DNA from: Ganaspis brasiliensis
Lineage: Eukaryota > Arthropoda > Insecta > Hymenoptera > Figitidae
Direction: 5' to 3'
Length of the DNA stretch: 64,000 nucleotides
Assembly: GCA_037103525.1 (NCBI GenBank)
Contig: JAZKLR010000244.1
Location: 744,001 to 808,000, forward strand
Shown here: in pieces, positions 1 through 12,776 of the stretch
How the letters are laid out: every line of letters begins with the position of its first letter
Numbering within the stretch: position 1 is the first letter of the stretch
Notes under the pieces: generated by a model
Database searches by the model: none
What the model was told of the DNA's origin: nothing
What the model saw: only the letters and a program-made list of their open reading frames with translations
Program-made: the position numbers and the translations under genes

Positions 1-339
1 AAGTTTCTGCAATGCATTGAAGTCAATGTAACGTGCCTACGCTTCTTGCTTAATAACAACAAAATTTCTTTAAAACAACAATTTTTTATTTTTGGAAATG
101 AAAGAGTAAATAACCATCTGTTGGTTGGCATTAAAAAATCAAAATATATTTTCTGGAGCTAAGGCACGTTTTGTCATGGACAGTCACATATGTGTGCCAA
201 ATTTGAGCTTTCTAAGTCAAATAGTTTGGAGTCTATGGGGGGGGGGGGTGGGGGAGGGGTACGATTTTTGTCTACGGACGCACGAATCTCGGCATAAGGG
301 TTCCGTTTGTACACTTTGTGTACGGAACCCTAAAAATAA
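1..339 (-). repeat. Head of GGGTTCCGT dispersed repeat family, running off the left edge
   Basis: Read on the minus strand from about 339 downward, this starts with TTTTTAGGGTTCCGTACAC, forms a short hairpin with ACGGAACCCT, and continues into a segment with CAAACTATTTGACTTAG and TTTGGCACACATATG. The same order of motifs opens the element at 23061, whose unit is tandemly amplified. The distal part (1-200) recurs at 49436-49632 in the opposite orientation. A run of about twelve G (239-250) lies inside. No coding capacity is visible. Confidence 0.7.
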
Positions 340-1644
340 AAAATTTTCGAGGTTTTTTTTACTTCAGACTATTTTTGCCGTCTTTTTAGACGACAATTTT
401 TTTTTTTTTTTGGGTGTATATTGATACCAAAAAAAAATCCTAGTTCATGCGATAGTGTAGAATTTTTAGGACTTCTTAAGAAAGTGCTAAAAATTTGAAC
501 CCGATCGATGCAATAGATTTTTTTAAATCTTAATTTTTGTGAAATTTAAGTGTTTTACTTTCAAATTAGTTAAACAATTCCTACAAAAAAATATTTCTGG
601 CTCTGTTTTTCTATAGAATATAAATATTCCATAGAGTGCAATAAAAAAAACAAAGCCAGAAATATATATATATATAAGTATCTAGAAAAAATATTTCATA
701 CATCAAAAACGATAAAAAAATGTTTACACAACTTTATAAATAAACAAACTTTGATGCACAAAATAGTCCTATCAGGGGGGCTATTACTTTGAGTTTCTAT
801 AACTCAGACAAAAAATTTTTTCTCGTTGGCTAACTTATAGGACACCTTTAGAAGGATGTCCACAACATAACTGAATGGTTTCATTTTTTATTTTTTTAAA
901 TTCTAAATTTTAATAAAGCCTACAGTGGAAAAAGAATGGCCTTATTCTCCAAATAGCCCCGCTTGACCGTATGTACTGTATGTATGTACCTATGTATGTA
1001 TGTATGTATGTATGTATGTATGTATGTATGTATGTATGTATGTATGTATGTATATTGTACATATGAGTGTATATGTTAACATTATGTTTGGCCTAATATC
1101 TCGAGAATCATAGTAGTTGAAACAATGTTTTTTTACAAAATTATAACTTTAATAATTTTTTTTCTGCATTGTCTACAGCTATATGATAATAGGGCCGATG
1201 TTATAAGGACCGCTTCTCCTAATTCGTGCACGAACATTCCCTCCATTATGTATCACCAGTACGTGTAGAAATGGGAGATATTTTTTTTCTTGGAAACCCA
1301 TTTTCCTTATTCCCTTTATCCTATTATTAAATAATATCTATTAATTATTATATATTAATTATTAATATGTATTAATAAATAATAAATAAATTATTATATA
1401 TTACTGTATATTTACTTTTGTTATCCTTTAGAAACCATTTCAGTAGATGGCTCAGTTTGAAGTCAGACAGATAACCCAAAGTAGGAAACATGTATAGAAC
1501 ATTATAAAAAAACCAGATATATTTATAAGACCCGGGATTAAATAAAATCATTTCAATAGTAAGTAGCCTGTACAATTGAAGTAAACCAAATTTGAAGTAC
1601 TGGTACAAGAAAGTACTGGTACAAGAATTTGATATTAATATATA
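340..1644. other. AT-rich intergenic DNA without a recognisable gene
   Basis: Homopolymer-rich AT sequence with a short TA run near 665. I see no coding exon, promoter or terminal inverted repeat here apart from the TATG microsatellite listed separately. Confidence 0.5.
979..1054. repeat. (TATG)n microsatellite
   Basis: About eighteen copies of TATG/TGTA, almost uninterrupted from 991 to 1053. Confidence 0.9.
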
Positions 1645-2585
1645 GGCGATTCCACGTGAGACTTACATGCAAATTTTAAATTCGGCCAAACATATTTTTT
1701 TTCATTCTTTATTGAAAAAAAAAAATACGTAAATTTTTATATTGTTTTTGGTAGTTTAGTTTTCGAGTTATAAATTAAAAAATTTTTTTTTTAAGTATAC
1801 CTATTTTTAAACACATATATCTCTGAAAATTATGCACTATAGAAAATTTATAAATAAATTATAATTATTATTATCGCCAGCTTACTTACAAACTAATCAC
1901 CCATTTTTTTCATAATTGTTTGGTTTAACCAAATAAGAGCAACAAAATAATATTGTTGACTCAAACAACTTGTTGTGTTACGTCAACCATATCGTTTTGT
2001 TATACCAATCAAAATATTGTTGTGTCAACCAACAATGGTCAACTAAAAAATATTGTTGCTAAAACTTGGGAGAAATAAGAACAGTTTGCAAAAGTTTTCA
2101 GAGTGGGCCTGATGATCTTAATGGGTTAAAATGAATTTTCTTCATCCCCCATCCGAAAGTACACTGAGAAACTAATTTGTTTTGCTGTTTTAGCAATTTT
2201 TTTTGCCAGTATACTTTCGGATAGGGAATGAAGAAAAGTTTATTTTAACCATTAAGATCATCAGGTCCACTCTGAAATCTTTTGCAAACTTTTCTTATTT
2301 CTCCTAAGCATGTTTACAAAAAAAAAAAAATTAAAAAAATCCTCTAAATTAAAAAAAAAAATTAATTTGTTTATAAAAACATCTAAAGTGCATAGTTTCA
2401 GAGATATATGTGTTTAAAAATAAGTCTACTTTTAAAAACAAAAAATTTTAAAAATTCATAACTGGAAAACTATAAGCGATCAAAAACGATATAAAAAATT
2501 ACGTATTTTTATTTTTCAATAAAAACTGAAAAAAATATGTTTGGCCGAATTTAAAATTTGGATGTAAATCTCACGTGGAATCGCC
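1645..2585. mobile_element. Foldback MITE with GGCGATTCCACGTGAGA ends
   Basis: The left end GGCGATTCCACGTGAGA (1645) and right end TCTCACGTGGAATCGCC (to 2585) are inverted repeats. The similarity continues inward over most of the element: the pair ATTCGGCCAAACATAT at about 1680 and 2540, and the inverted blocks at 2085-2165 and 2215-2300 carrying TGATGATCTTAATGG and CATTAAGATCATCAGG. Flanks read TATA at the left and ATAT at the right, compatible with a TA target. There is no ORF of note, so this is a non-autonomous foldback element. Confidence 0.75.
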
Positions 2586-3240
2586 CATATTTTAATTTTA
2601 ATAAACTGTTTCGTAAAACTGTAAGTTTTAGGAGAAAATGGCCTTTGTTAAAAGTTCAAGAGATACGTCCATATGACTAATCGAAAAATATACAATATTG
2701 AGGTTTATCAATCTTTTTTAAAGAATAGATTCATATTTAAAAATAATTCTTTGGGTAGAATAATTGCAAAGTCACTCTTGACTATGTCTTTCACATCAAA
2801 CTACTACGAAAAATCTGGGGGATTGTAAACTGAAGGTTATAAAGCATATAAGAATGTATAAGGAAAATTAAATTTTTTCTAGACTTAAATAAATGTTTGC
2901 TTTTATTATTATTTGAATGAGGCAGCATTATTACAACTACAGTAAATTATAAAAATATAGATTTAGGATACTGAATCCACTGAATCCTTCTGATGTCAGA
3001 AAGAGAAATTAATTTGGTTTTATATATATATATATATAAGATACTTGTTACAATATTTAATTTAGAATTTTTTTCAAGAGAGTATTATTAAAAATATTAG
3101 ATATCATATACTCGGTTCTACGCAACATCAAATTTTACATTGTATTATCTTACTCAATATCTCTCCTTCTTGTGTCAGTCACAAATTGATTTAAAAGGAC
3201 GCGAACCTTGACGCAAACTCTATGACGTGACTAGTAGACA
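2586..3240. other. AT-rich upstream region of the first cuticle gene
   Basis: No coding signal. Holds a (TA)n run near 3020-3038 and the distal 5' flank of the gene whose TATA box lies at 3246. Confidence 0.5.
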
Positions 3241-3245
3241 TAAAC

Positions 3246-3283
3246 TATAAAAGCTGAATCTTTCTCAGTGAAAGACATCATTT
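3246..3283 (+). promoter_or_regulatory. Core promoter of cuticle gene 1 (TATA plus initiator)
   Basis: TATAAAAG at 3246-3253 is followed 34 bp later (T to A) by the A of TCATTTG at 3280, an insect-type initiator. The start codon is 37 bp further on. The same 34-bp spacing recurs at all five cuticle promoters in the window. Confidence 0.75.
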
Positions 3284-3316
3284 GCAAGCAGCAACTAAAT
3301 CAATCATCACTTTACA

Positions 3317-6300
3317 ATGGCTTTCAAAGTAAGTGTATGAAATTATTTGAATTTAGAATTTTTATTTTTAAAATTTCTAATTTGTGAATAAAATTTATTT
3401 AGAAAATAATTGACATACAGTAATATGTTAATACTTAATATTGTTAAAAATATTCTAATGAAATCATCAAAAATCTTCTCATGGAATTTGCCATCTTAAG
3501 GGGGCATTCACAAACTACCTCCTACGTCACAAATTTTGGGTCAATCAGGGGGTTATGCCAAGAGATAAACTTTTAAAAAAGTTAATTAGTATGTTGTTAA
3601 TGTGACGGGGGAGACACACTGCAAAAACAGGTGTCTTACGAGTGTCTTACTTTAAGTCATAAGATTTATAAAGCGTTTTACATTAATTCCAAGTTATTTC
3701 ATTGGCTAATGGTTTAATAAAACGCTCTCTTTTTGGTTTAGATTAAAACACCAAAAAATTTCTTAAAAATGACCATATAAATGTCTTAAAATAAGACACC
3801 TGTTTTTGCAGTGGGGGGAGGGGGTCGGATGAAAAATATCATGACGTGATTTGTAATCGACCTTTAAAACCCGAAAGCAAGTATATGTATCCCAGCAAGA
3901 AGGCCAACATTGAAAAGGATTTAAAAATTTAATAATTTTAAGGATAACGCAAAATATTTCATCTTTTTGAATCCCTTTATCCGACTTGACTTTTGAATTC
4001 CGTGATGATTGCTAGTTTAATCGTGAAAAGAATCGCATCGAATCCCATTCTGAATGTCTTTATAATTTTTTAATGACTTACAATCCAACAATTTAACTTT
4101 CAAGCAGTAACTTCCTCTGATGGCCGCCATGAGCGCATATCACATTATCTCGGAAGATTCTCGCGATCTTGAGAATTAATTTAGTTTTTAACACAAATTT
4201 AATGATTAAAAAAATTGATTTTTATACACTAAAAAAATTTTAATTATATTTTTTGCTTTTTTCAATTTCTATATTTGTAATAAAACGTAAGAATTTAGGG
4301 ATAATCGACCCTAATAGCACCGACTAGGCCGGGAACGTTCCTGGAATGGGCTGCTGGCCCCTTGGGTACGTTCCCTTGGACCGCTCCAATATACCTGACA
4401 AATCCGTTCCGGATTTCACTAGGCTAGGAACGTTCCCGCGGAACGTTCATGGAATGTTCCGAGGAACTTTGAATACACATTCAAAAAATCGCAGAACGGG
4501 TTGCGGAAAAAGTATGCGGAAAAAGCTGAAAATTTTTTTATTAATATTATTTAATGTTTTTAATATGATTGCTTCTATAGAACAGTGGTCACTAAAATCA
4601 ACTGCGCAGCTCTAGGTGCGATAGAAAACTACTGCGCAAGATATTAACATTAATTATTTTTCAATGTGTATTTAAAGTTCCTCGGAACATTCCAGGAACG
4701 TTCCGCGGAACGTTCCTAGCCTAGTGAAAGCCGGAACGTATTTGTCAGGTATATTGGAACGGTCCATGTGAACGTACCCCAGGGACCGGCGGACCATTCC
4801 AGGAACGTTCCCGGCACAGTCGGTGCTATTAGGGGAGGTACGATTATAATAGTTCTTTTAAAAAAAAGAGATTGTGTTACCTTGTTTTCTATTATACTAA
4901 TTTCGTGAGACAAAAACTTAACACATATAATTATAATAAGTATTATTTGAGGTTAGAAAAGTCTAAATGTGAAAAAGCGATATTCATTTTTCACACATTT
5001 TGATATTATTTATTATGGCATGTCTAAAATTTTATTAGACTTTTTCTACGACAGTTTTTCGAGCAACCATATGTCTCATGAGCTTTTACTACTTCACAAT
5101 ATCTATTCAAAAATATATTTGGAAAATTCGATCACTAGAAAAATTTCGTATCATCCGGAATACTGAATATCAAAGACAAACTTGCATCTGTCTCTCTGAC
5201 TTGTCAAACAAATACTGCCATCTTTCTTCTTACTGCGCGCGCACCCCATGCTTTTAACACACGTTTTATAATTCCTGCATAAAGTTGTAAAATTTCTTGA
5301 AACTTTAACAAAATGAAAAGTTTCATGAAACTTTGGAAACGTTTCAAAGTTTCCAAAATTTCAAGATGGCGGAAATACATAGGTAGACCTAACCTTCTAT
5401 CACTTGATAGAAACAAAAGCGCATGCGCAAAAATTTAATCTTACCCCCACCACTTAATAAAACCCCGCCATTTAGAAATTTTCAAAGTTTCATGAAATTT
5501 TGGCACTTGAATATATCCTCAAAAGTCAAATAACAAACATAATTACAATAATATTAAAAAATTTAATATATTCACTAGCAAAATTATTTGTAAAAATGAA
5601 GAGTTTAAATTATATTTACTGAAAGAGCAGCAGTTAACCAAATCACTATATTTAAAATATTATTATTTACTCGGAACCACCAAAAAGTTACTTTCAAAAA
5701 ATCACCCATTAAAATCTAAAAATATTTTAATTATAAAAGTTGTACAAAATAACACTTACCTATGTTTTCATAATAACAATCTTCATGTTAAGTTTTGTGT
5801 AAAAATTATACATAGTGCAGGGGAATCTATAAATCAAACATTCCTGAAATCGTCCAAGAGGCGTGGCTTCCGCGGCGTACAACTATCGAATTTGAACGGA
5901 GGGAAAATTTTAAAGGTTGTCACGACTATCGAGAACTCACTGTACTAGTTTTTATAATCACATCTCGATTATCCCTAAACTCTTAAATTTTATTGTACGT
6001 AATGATAAGCGATAAAGCAGATATTAAAATCAAAAGTTTCTCAGTGTATACTACACTGCAAATTATTGTTCAATACCTATACTTAATACCTTTTTATCCA
6101 AATCTAATTTTTAATGCTGTTCAATCATTGAAAATGCTAAGTGCAATTTTTCAAAAGGTATTGGTGGGATTAACTTTATATATGTCTGCTTTTCGGATGC
6201 TATCGACGAATTAAAAAGTCAGGTTGGAAAAAGGGATTCCAAGTATTCAAATTTTTTAATTCTTTTCAATTTTAGCCTTCTTGCTGGATATATATATTTA

Positions 6301-7859
6301 AAAGAGGGATCATGATAGGAATTGAGGATAACGCACTGATTATGTGTATTGATGAAACTGTAAAGACCCTTGGAATATTGGTTTATTATTGTCTGGAACA
6401 CTGGGACAGGTTAAGCGTTGCCTTGCAAGGTTGGCGCTGCTACTCACATATACCCTGAAAGACTTTTCGAATTGTAAAGGACTTACGATGTGCTACTGTT
6501 ACTGTTGACTATTCAACGATTTTAATTTACTTTGAGACTGTTACACTTCTAAAGTGTTGTTGCATTGCTGTCCAACAAGGAGTTCCGTAAGAGGCTCAAA
6601 TGTTTATATAGAAGTAGTTTCAAGTTCTCACGAATAGTGATGGGGGAATACGGAGTCAAACGGAGAAAGCTCATAAAGTATTTGAGAGATATGTGGATGG
6701 AAGATTAAACTTTCATCATCACATTGATGTTGCATCGAAATGAAAAGAAGATTGACAATCTGTGAAGAGTTACTGTCTACGCGAAGAAGTATTACCTTAT
6801 TTGTTCTCTGTGTACAAAGCAGTTTCGATGGATACTCCTTGTTCGAGTCTAATGAAGAGATTCTATGGTAATGTAAAGAGAAGCAGCTTCTTCCTTTTCA
6901 AAGAACCTGTCTGTTTTGGTGAATCGAAGTGGAGGAAGTAATAAGACAGTAAGGATTACATCCGTCGAGATGCCATAAGTTAAATGATAGCCGAACAAAT
7001 TGATCGGGGAGGAAACCAATCGATGGACGTATCGACTGATATCAACATTCCCCTCATAGTATATGCATATTTATCAATTAAAAAATCCCTGAGAATCCCC
7101 CAGACTATACCCTATGGAGAAACAAAGGTCTCCGGAAAGTTCTAAAATGTTGTAGGATATTCTGTGCTCTGACGATTGCCTCTTGGGTAATTAGGAAACA
7201 GGGTGGCCTGTAACACTTAAAAACAAGTTTATTTTTATTGATACATTGAACACCATATCTTGAGGGATAAAGAAAGTTACGGTGAACCCTTAAGTGCTGT
7301 AGAAAGCAACTGCTTGTCAATACGAGCTAAGTTTTGAAAATTGGAGAAATTTTTATTCCTAGGTTTATATTTAAGATACACGCATATACATATACATAGT
7401 TATTTAGTAAAACATTATGAAAAGGATGTATACAGTTACTTACTTCTTTCATTTCTAAGAGTTTCAGATTAAGAAGTATCTGACTGTTATATTAGATCAT
7501 TTTCATGCCATATATGAATTTTTTCGAGATAAATAAAACTTTGCCATTTTCAGGTAATCGTTTTCGTCGCTTTCTTGGCTATTGCCAATGCTGGAATCAT
7601 TGCTCCACAACTGCAATATGCAGCTCCTTTGGCGTATTCTGCACCAGTATTGAAAACAGTTGCGGCTGCTCCTGCTGTATATGCTGCTGCTCCTCTCGCT
7701 CATTCTAGTGCGTCAATCGTGAAGACTGTTCACACTGGCCCAACTGTGTATGCTGCACCAGCTTATACCCCTCTTGTCAAAACTGTTTCTGCTGCTCCAG
7801 TTGCTTATTCGGTTCCTTCGTACGCGAAAGTTGCTACCCCTTTAGCTTACGCTTTCTAG
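3317..7859 (+). CDS. Short Ala/Val/Pro-rich cuticular protein, two exons
   Basis: Predicted secreted structural protein of the cuticle, about 105 residues. Exon 1 codes only for Met-Ala-Phe-Lys (3317-3328) and ends at a GTAAGT donor in phase 0. Exon 2 (7554-7859) follows a TTTTCAG acceptor and completes a signal peptide ending ANAG. The mature part is built of AAP, VKTV, YAAP and AHSS motifs, typical of low-complexity insect cuticle proteins, and has no Rebers-Riddiford chitin-binding domain. An AATAAA lies at 7929. The 4.2-kb intron contains several transposons, the longest intron of the cluster. The exon pairing is inferred from the shared design with the genes at 27560 and 42155; no alternative acceptor carries a comparable coding exon. 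It ends in YAF rather than the GWA tail of the other two no-RR proteins, so it may be a shortened paralogue. Confidence 0.75.
3499..3869. mobile_element. Probable MITE of the CATTCACAAACTACGTC type, split by a nested MITE
   Basis: Left end GGGGGCATTCACAAACTAC; right part TGACGTGATTTGTAATCGACC is roughly its inverse. This resembles the insertion at 21784-21873 (GTCGTTCATAAACTACGTAG). It is interrupted by the CACTGCAAAAACAGG element at 3617-3813 and lies in intron 1 of cuticle gene 1. Confidence 0.45.
3617..3813. mobile_element. Small MITE with CACTGCAAAAACAGGTGTCT termini
   Basis: The first and last 20 or so bases are exact inverted repeats (CACTGCAAAAACAGGTGTCT). It is 197 bp, has no ORF, and sits inside the MITE-like sequence at 3499-3869. 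No clean target duplication can be read. Confidence 0.75.
4227..6046. mobile_element. TA-flanked MITE family 1, copy 1 (with nested insertions)
   Basis: Starts TA|CACT and ends CTCAGTG|TA. Its inner motif TTTAGGGATAATCGA is repeated inverted near the right end (TCGATTATCCCTAAA at 5966). It matches the better-preserved copy at 56494-57535 over most of that element's length, but is longer because of the palindrome at 4309-4834 and extra sequence at about 5290-5940. CACTGAG ends with TA duplication suggest a Tc1/mariner-type origin; this is inferred from ends only. It lies in the intron of cuticle gene 1. Confidence 0.75.
4309..4834. mobile_element. Palindromic MITE with CCCTAATAGCACCGAC ends
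   Basis: Inverted arms start CCCTAATAGCACCGACT and end GTCGGTGCTATTAGGG, with the GGAACGTTCC-rich arms nearly mirror images (for example CCTAGCCTAGTGAAA against TTTCACTAGGCTAGG). The copy of the host element at 56574 lacks this block (GATAATCGAGGTTCGAT), so it is a later insertion into that element. Flanking GA on both sides may be a 2-bp target duplication. Confidence 0.8.
6390..7330. other. Unidentified block richer in G+C inside the first intron
   Basis: This part of the intron is visibly less AT-rich than its surroundings and contains few homopolymers, as transcribed or formerly coding DNA would. No reading frame is long or resembles a family I recognise, and no terminal repeats are visible. 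It could be a decayed retroelement, a non-coding exon or a retrocopy. Confidence 0.3.
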
Positions 7860-7970
7860 GTAGTTTGAACGTGTCTGCTTAGTTATTTTAAATCATAAAC
7901 TTCAAATCATAGATTGTATTCATTTATTAATAAATTATCTACAAAATGAACTTAAGCATTGTTTTTTCTT

Positions 7971-8130
7971 TTAAGGTATTTCTCTCGCTGTTACACTTGA
8001 AAAAATCGATTTTCTATGGATTTTATTCAAATTGTGAGAAAACGTTATTTTATATTTATATTTTTACAATTTGAAGAAAATCCATAGAAAATCGATTTTT
8101 TCAAGTGTAACTGCGAGAGAAATACCTTAA
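7971..8130. mobile_element. TTAA-flanked palindromic MITE (GGTATTTCTCTCGC)
   Basis: TTAA at 7971-7974 and 8127-8130 flank a 152-bp near-perfect palindrome that starts GGTATTTCTCTCGC and ends GCGAGAGAAATACC; the arms pair for about 65 bp around an AT-rich loop. TTAA targets are known for piggyBac and Kolobok DNA transposons. It lies about 40 bp past the AATAAA of cuticle gene 1. Confidence 0.8.
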
Positions 8131-10543
8131 TAGGGTGATTGTGTAATATAAATATGGTTATAGAATAAAAACTATATAAATCCTTTCAAGATTCTTTTCA
8201 TTGTGTTTGTTTAAGTTAATACTGTCCAACAGTATATTCTGTTTTTTCTCTCTCTTTCTTTTTCTTAATTGGTTTTATTTCTAGTGACAATTAGCCTTAA
8301 TTAATTCAAAGCAAATTCCCACACAGATAACACAACCTTAATCCTCATTGCTAATTCAAGACGACCCAATAAACAAATCATCTTTCTTAAGATGAGATTT
8401 GATAAATTCATCAAACAGTAAAAGGAATTTAACAATCATTAATAAAAAGGAATTTAATAAGTTCTTATTCAAGTCAAGTTGGTTTGAATAAATAAAAACA
8501 TCAACGTTAAACATTCAAATTCGTTCTCTTCAAAACTCTAATTTATTACAAATATAAGTTTTTATAAATGAAATACACAGGGCCGGCGGAACAAATTTTT
8601 TCGGGGTGTGGAATTGTCAAAAAGATTGGGGAGGGGGGAGGTGAGACCAAAATATTAACAAATACTTGTAAGTACTTTGGACTATACGATTTAATGTTAC
8701 AAATAATATAATTTTTCAATTTGAAGCACATATTTTATTTCTAGATATATATGTTAGAAATATATTTAGAAACAATAATTCCTTAACTTGAACCATTTCT
8801 CTTTGGTGTTCAAGCAGTTAAAATTAAAAAAAAATTTGTTGCAAAGAAATGGTTTCAAAAAACGAGGAAACAAATGCAGACTGTTAAGCTTAATAGCTAT
8901 GTTCATTTGGATTCTTTTAATGACGAAAAGTTTAAAAAATGTTATATTTAATATTTTTTAAATGTTCTAATTGTCGTTAAAATTTAGCATTTAGAAATAA
9001 GATTTCTAATAATTATATCTATCATTCACGCAAAACTTCCAACCTTTATTCATCGATCTGTGAGTGTGCCATTAAAAAAGGTTCAATTTTAAAGCCTTTC
9101 ACGTTCAAATATAAAGAGATAATTATTGTTATATTATCTTAAGCTTTAAAGGCACATTATTTAAAAAGGTCTTAATTTATTCGTTTTTTCATCAGCAATA
9201 CACACGTTAAAAGAAAAATAGAATTGCGTTATCGCTGAAGAAGCAAAAAAAGAAAATAACTATAACTTTCGTTTATTGAAAAGTGGGAGTAACACTTTTT
9301 AAATAGTTGCCATTTAGTTTTAATTTTAGAGCACATCTTTTTTTTTAAAGTGTAATACCTTTTTTAGAGTTAGAACTTTCATTCGTCATAAGTTTTAAAT
9401 GATTTCGTCTTCTGCTGAAAAAATTATACTCATAAAAGTAAAAAAAGTAGCGAAAGTAACAAGTCAAACTTGATTGTTGAGGCTTATATATGACTTTTTA
9501 TTTCACTTGAAGAATTATAAATATTTGGATTCAATTAGCTATTTCAGTTAAATGTGGCCTTAAAAAGATAATGATACCTTGAAAATATTTATAATATATT
9601 ATTATAAAGGTTTAAATCATGAATAACATGAAATCGTACGGTTCCGTGGATTTGCCCATATAGCTTGTAACTTGTTACTCTGTGATTTTCGGGATTGCTG
9701 ATTATGAATTTAAATTCAGATTTAAAACATTGAAAATGTAGAATAACTAGGTGAAAATTATGAAAAAATTATAGGATATTTCGTTTGCAAGTAAGCAAAA
9801 TAATTTGCTTTCTCATAAAGCAAACAGTAAATTGATAATATAAAAGTTAATTGGAGAAGTTATTAACAAAAATTAATTTAAATTAAAAAAAAATGAAAAA
9901 ACATGTATTATTTTACGAATTTTCGATCAATTTATAATAAAAGTTGCATAGGTTAATCGATTCGTTTTGAGATAAAAAATATAATTTTTGTATTCATTAA
10001 GTTGTATTTTTAGCTGGGTAAAAATTTTTGGCGAAGAACGATTTTTTTATGAAAACAGGTGCTCAAAAAAATTTGATTGGGTATTTTCATTAAAACTATT
10101 TTACGCTAAAAATGGTTATGAAAAAAAGTGTCGGGTATCACCAGACACTAAGAAAATTGTTTAATAAACGCTAAGAAATATGCTTTTATACTAAAATACC
10201 TAATTTACAGCTTATTTTGAATAATCTTCTGTATTTCTGCCAGAAATTAAACATTTATTCTTAATTTTATGTAATTTACAATTAACCAAACGTGAACAAG
10301 AAATTTTTTTTTTGACAGAAACAAATTATAACTACACACAAAATGTGTCTGGTAGTACAAGTCAAAAAATGTCCGTGGCTCCCCGACAATGGTATATTTC
10401 AGTAGATTTGCTATAATCTATAAAAAGTAAAAAATTTTAAATGGACAAACAATATTAAGAAATTTTATAGACTGTAAGTATATTTATGTATTTCAATAAA
10501 GAAAGAAAAGTATATTTGATGTTTTTGCATAAAAAATTGACAT
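8131..10543. other. AT-rich intergenic stretch
   Basis: No exon recognised. A lone hAT-like end CAGGGCCGGCGGAAC occurs near 8580 without a visible partner. CAGACAC words near 10140 and 10345 suggest a degraded element. Otherwise nothing supportable. Confidence 0.5.
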
Positions 10544-11622
10544 TAGGGGAGAGTCGGGTAGCCACGGCCAAGGGGTAGCCACGGCCACACATATTATTTA
10601 TAAAACTACATTACTTAAAAATATTTACATTAAACTTTTTGTTTGTGAATAGATTCATGATATAAATTCCAAAATATATGTTTAATTGATCAATTTATAT
10701 CAGAAATATGCGAGAATGAAAATTTCGGCAGTAAGATGAGTGTCATCTTATAAAATATAGACGAACTTAATTATCAAATACTTTTATGTTTTCTAAGCAT
10801 TTGAATTAAATATTTTACTGTTTCATACAGCTGAACTATCACTTTATATATAATTACAATTTACTTATTTAATTTTCTAATAATTTGGGTATAAATTAAC
10901 TTTTTCTAAAGGATAACATGTCCTCCAGCGCCGGCCACTTTAAATACGGGTATCTCCGGCCAATATTTCTATGCAATCTTCATTTGTTTTTCATTTATTT
11001 TGAAATGTAAATAATTCAACTAACCAATTTTGACATATTGTCTAATTTTCGGATTCTCACAATATGGGTAAGTTTCTTTTATTCTATTGCAAATATGAAA
11101 ACATTTAAATTATTTTTGTAGTGTAATATAGTTTTGTATACTTTATATTAAGGTTTTAATTGATTTTTAGTTGTGGCCGGAGGTACCCGACACTCTTTTT
11201 AAATAACCAACATTACACTATATTTTAATTTCCTTATATTTCAAATATTAAGCGTTTCTTTCATGAATAATTAAATTCTAAGTGTAGATTAACGTCTTAA
11301 AACTATATTTACAAATCAAAACATACATTTTTTTGCATATTTTAGAAATAATAACTGAAATTCCTTAAGGGGCCGGGGCTGCCCGACCTTCCCCTAAATG
11401 TGGTCTTAAATTCTTAAGAGGCTATTACTTTGAAAGGAGTGAACATTGAAATTCCAATTTTTCCAAATCTAATTAATGATGATGTACACAACTTTCTAAA
11501 TTACATTTCATGGAAATGTTGAACGACACAAATGTGGTTTTAGCTTTCAAAAATATACCGTTTATTTTATTTCACAAGTGTCCGCGACTACCCGCTGTTC
11601 GGCGCTACCCGACTTTCCCCTA
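10544..11622. mobile_element. MITE-like element with TAGGGGAAAGTCGGGTAGC ends
   Basis: Left end TAGGGGAGAGTCGGGTAGCC and the inverse of the right end TAGGGGAAAGTCGGGTAGCG are terminal inverted repeats. Further GGCCGG and TACCCGACACTC blocks inside (10930-11200, 11370-11395) repeat the same words in both orientations. CAT precedes the left end and follows the right end. No coding frame is visible. Confidence 0.65.
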
Positions 11623-12776
11623 CATCTGGACATCCCTGCTAGAAGTAATGGGATAGAAACTTTATCCATTCGAATCTTTTTTAATCCCTAAGATAAAGAA
11701 GGATAAATTTCGTATATCTTTTTCTATTCACGTCTATCTTTTCCTATCCTCTGTTTAATCCCACCAGTCCATTTTAATCTCTATTTCTATCCACCACAAT
11801 GTCTATCTTTTCTAATCCCGCAAATTTTATCCGAATCAATCCCAACTTTATCTATTTGAATCTATTTCTATCCATCTCTAATCCCTAAGAAAATCTATCT
11901 ACTTTAATCTCTAATTTTCTATCCAAGTTTATCTTCTTCTTATCCATTTTAATCTTTTTGAATCGATTCTAAATTTGAAAAAAAAACAATCTTTTTTAAT
12001 CCCTTCTTTTCATATCCAAGTAAATCATTTTGAATCTAAACTAAATCTTTTATTATTCTTCTCAAAACTGCAGATCCATTTTTATCCCTGATTTTTTATC
12101 TGAACTTATCTTCTCTTTATCCACTTTATACTTTTTGTATATTCTCCAAAGCTGAATAACAACCAATCTTTTTCAATTCCTAGTTTTCATATCCAAGTAA
12201 ATCATTTTGAATACCAACTAAATCTTTATCTGTCCCATTTAAAAATACGAAGCAGTATATATATTTTTATCCCTAATCTTCTATCCAAATTTATCTTCTT
12301 TTTGTTCATTTTAACCTATTTTTATCCCTTTTAAATCTTAGTAACAACCAATCTTTTTTAATCCCTTCTTTTCCTATCCAAATAAATAATTTTATATCCA
12401 ACCTTAATCTTTTTCTGTCATGTTTAAAACTAAGGAGCAGTATATCCATTTCTATCCATAATTTTCTATCCAAATTTATCTTCTTTTTATTTCTTTTAAT
12501 TTTTTTTTATCCCTTTCGAATCTTAGTTGCAACCAATCTTTTTTAATCCCTTCTTTTCATATCCAAGTAAATCATTTTAAATCCAAACTAAATCTTTTAT
12601 TATTCTTCTCAAAACTACAGATCAGTATATCCATTTTTATCCCTGATTTTTTATCTAAACTTATCTTCTCTTTATCCACTATATACTTTTTGTATATTCT
12701 CCAAAGCTTAATAACAATCAATCTTTTTCAATTCCTAGTTTTCATATAAAAAGTAAATCATTTTGAATACCACCTA

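Noticed and set aside
3829..3869. G-rich runs (about 240, 3815, 26920) and C-rich runs (21831) as regulatory G-quadruplex sites
   Set aside because: They are single homopolymer runs inside repeats, without the four-run pattern.
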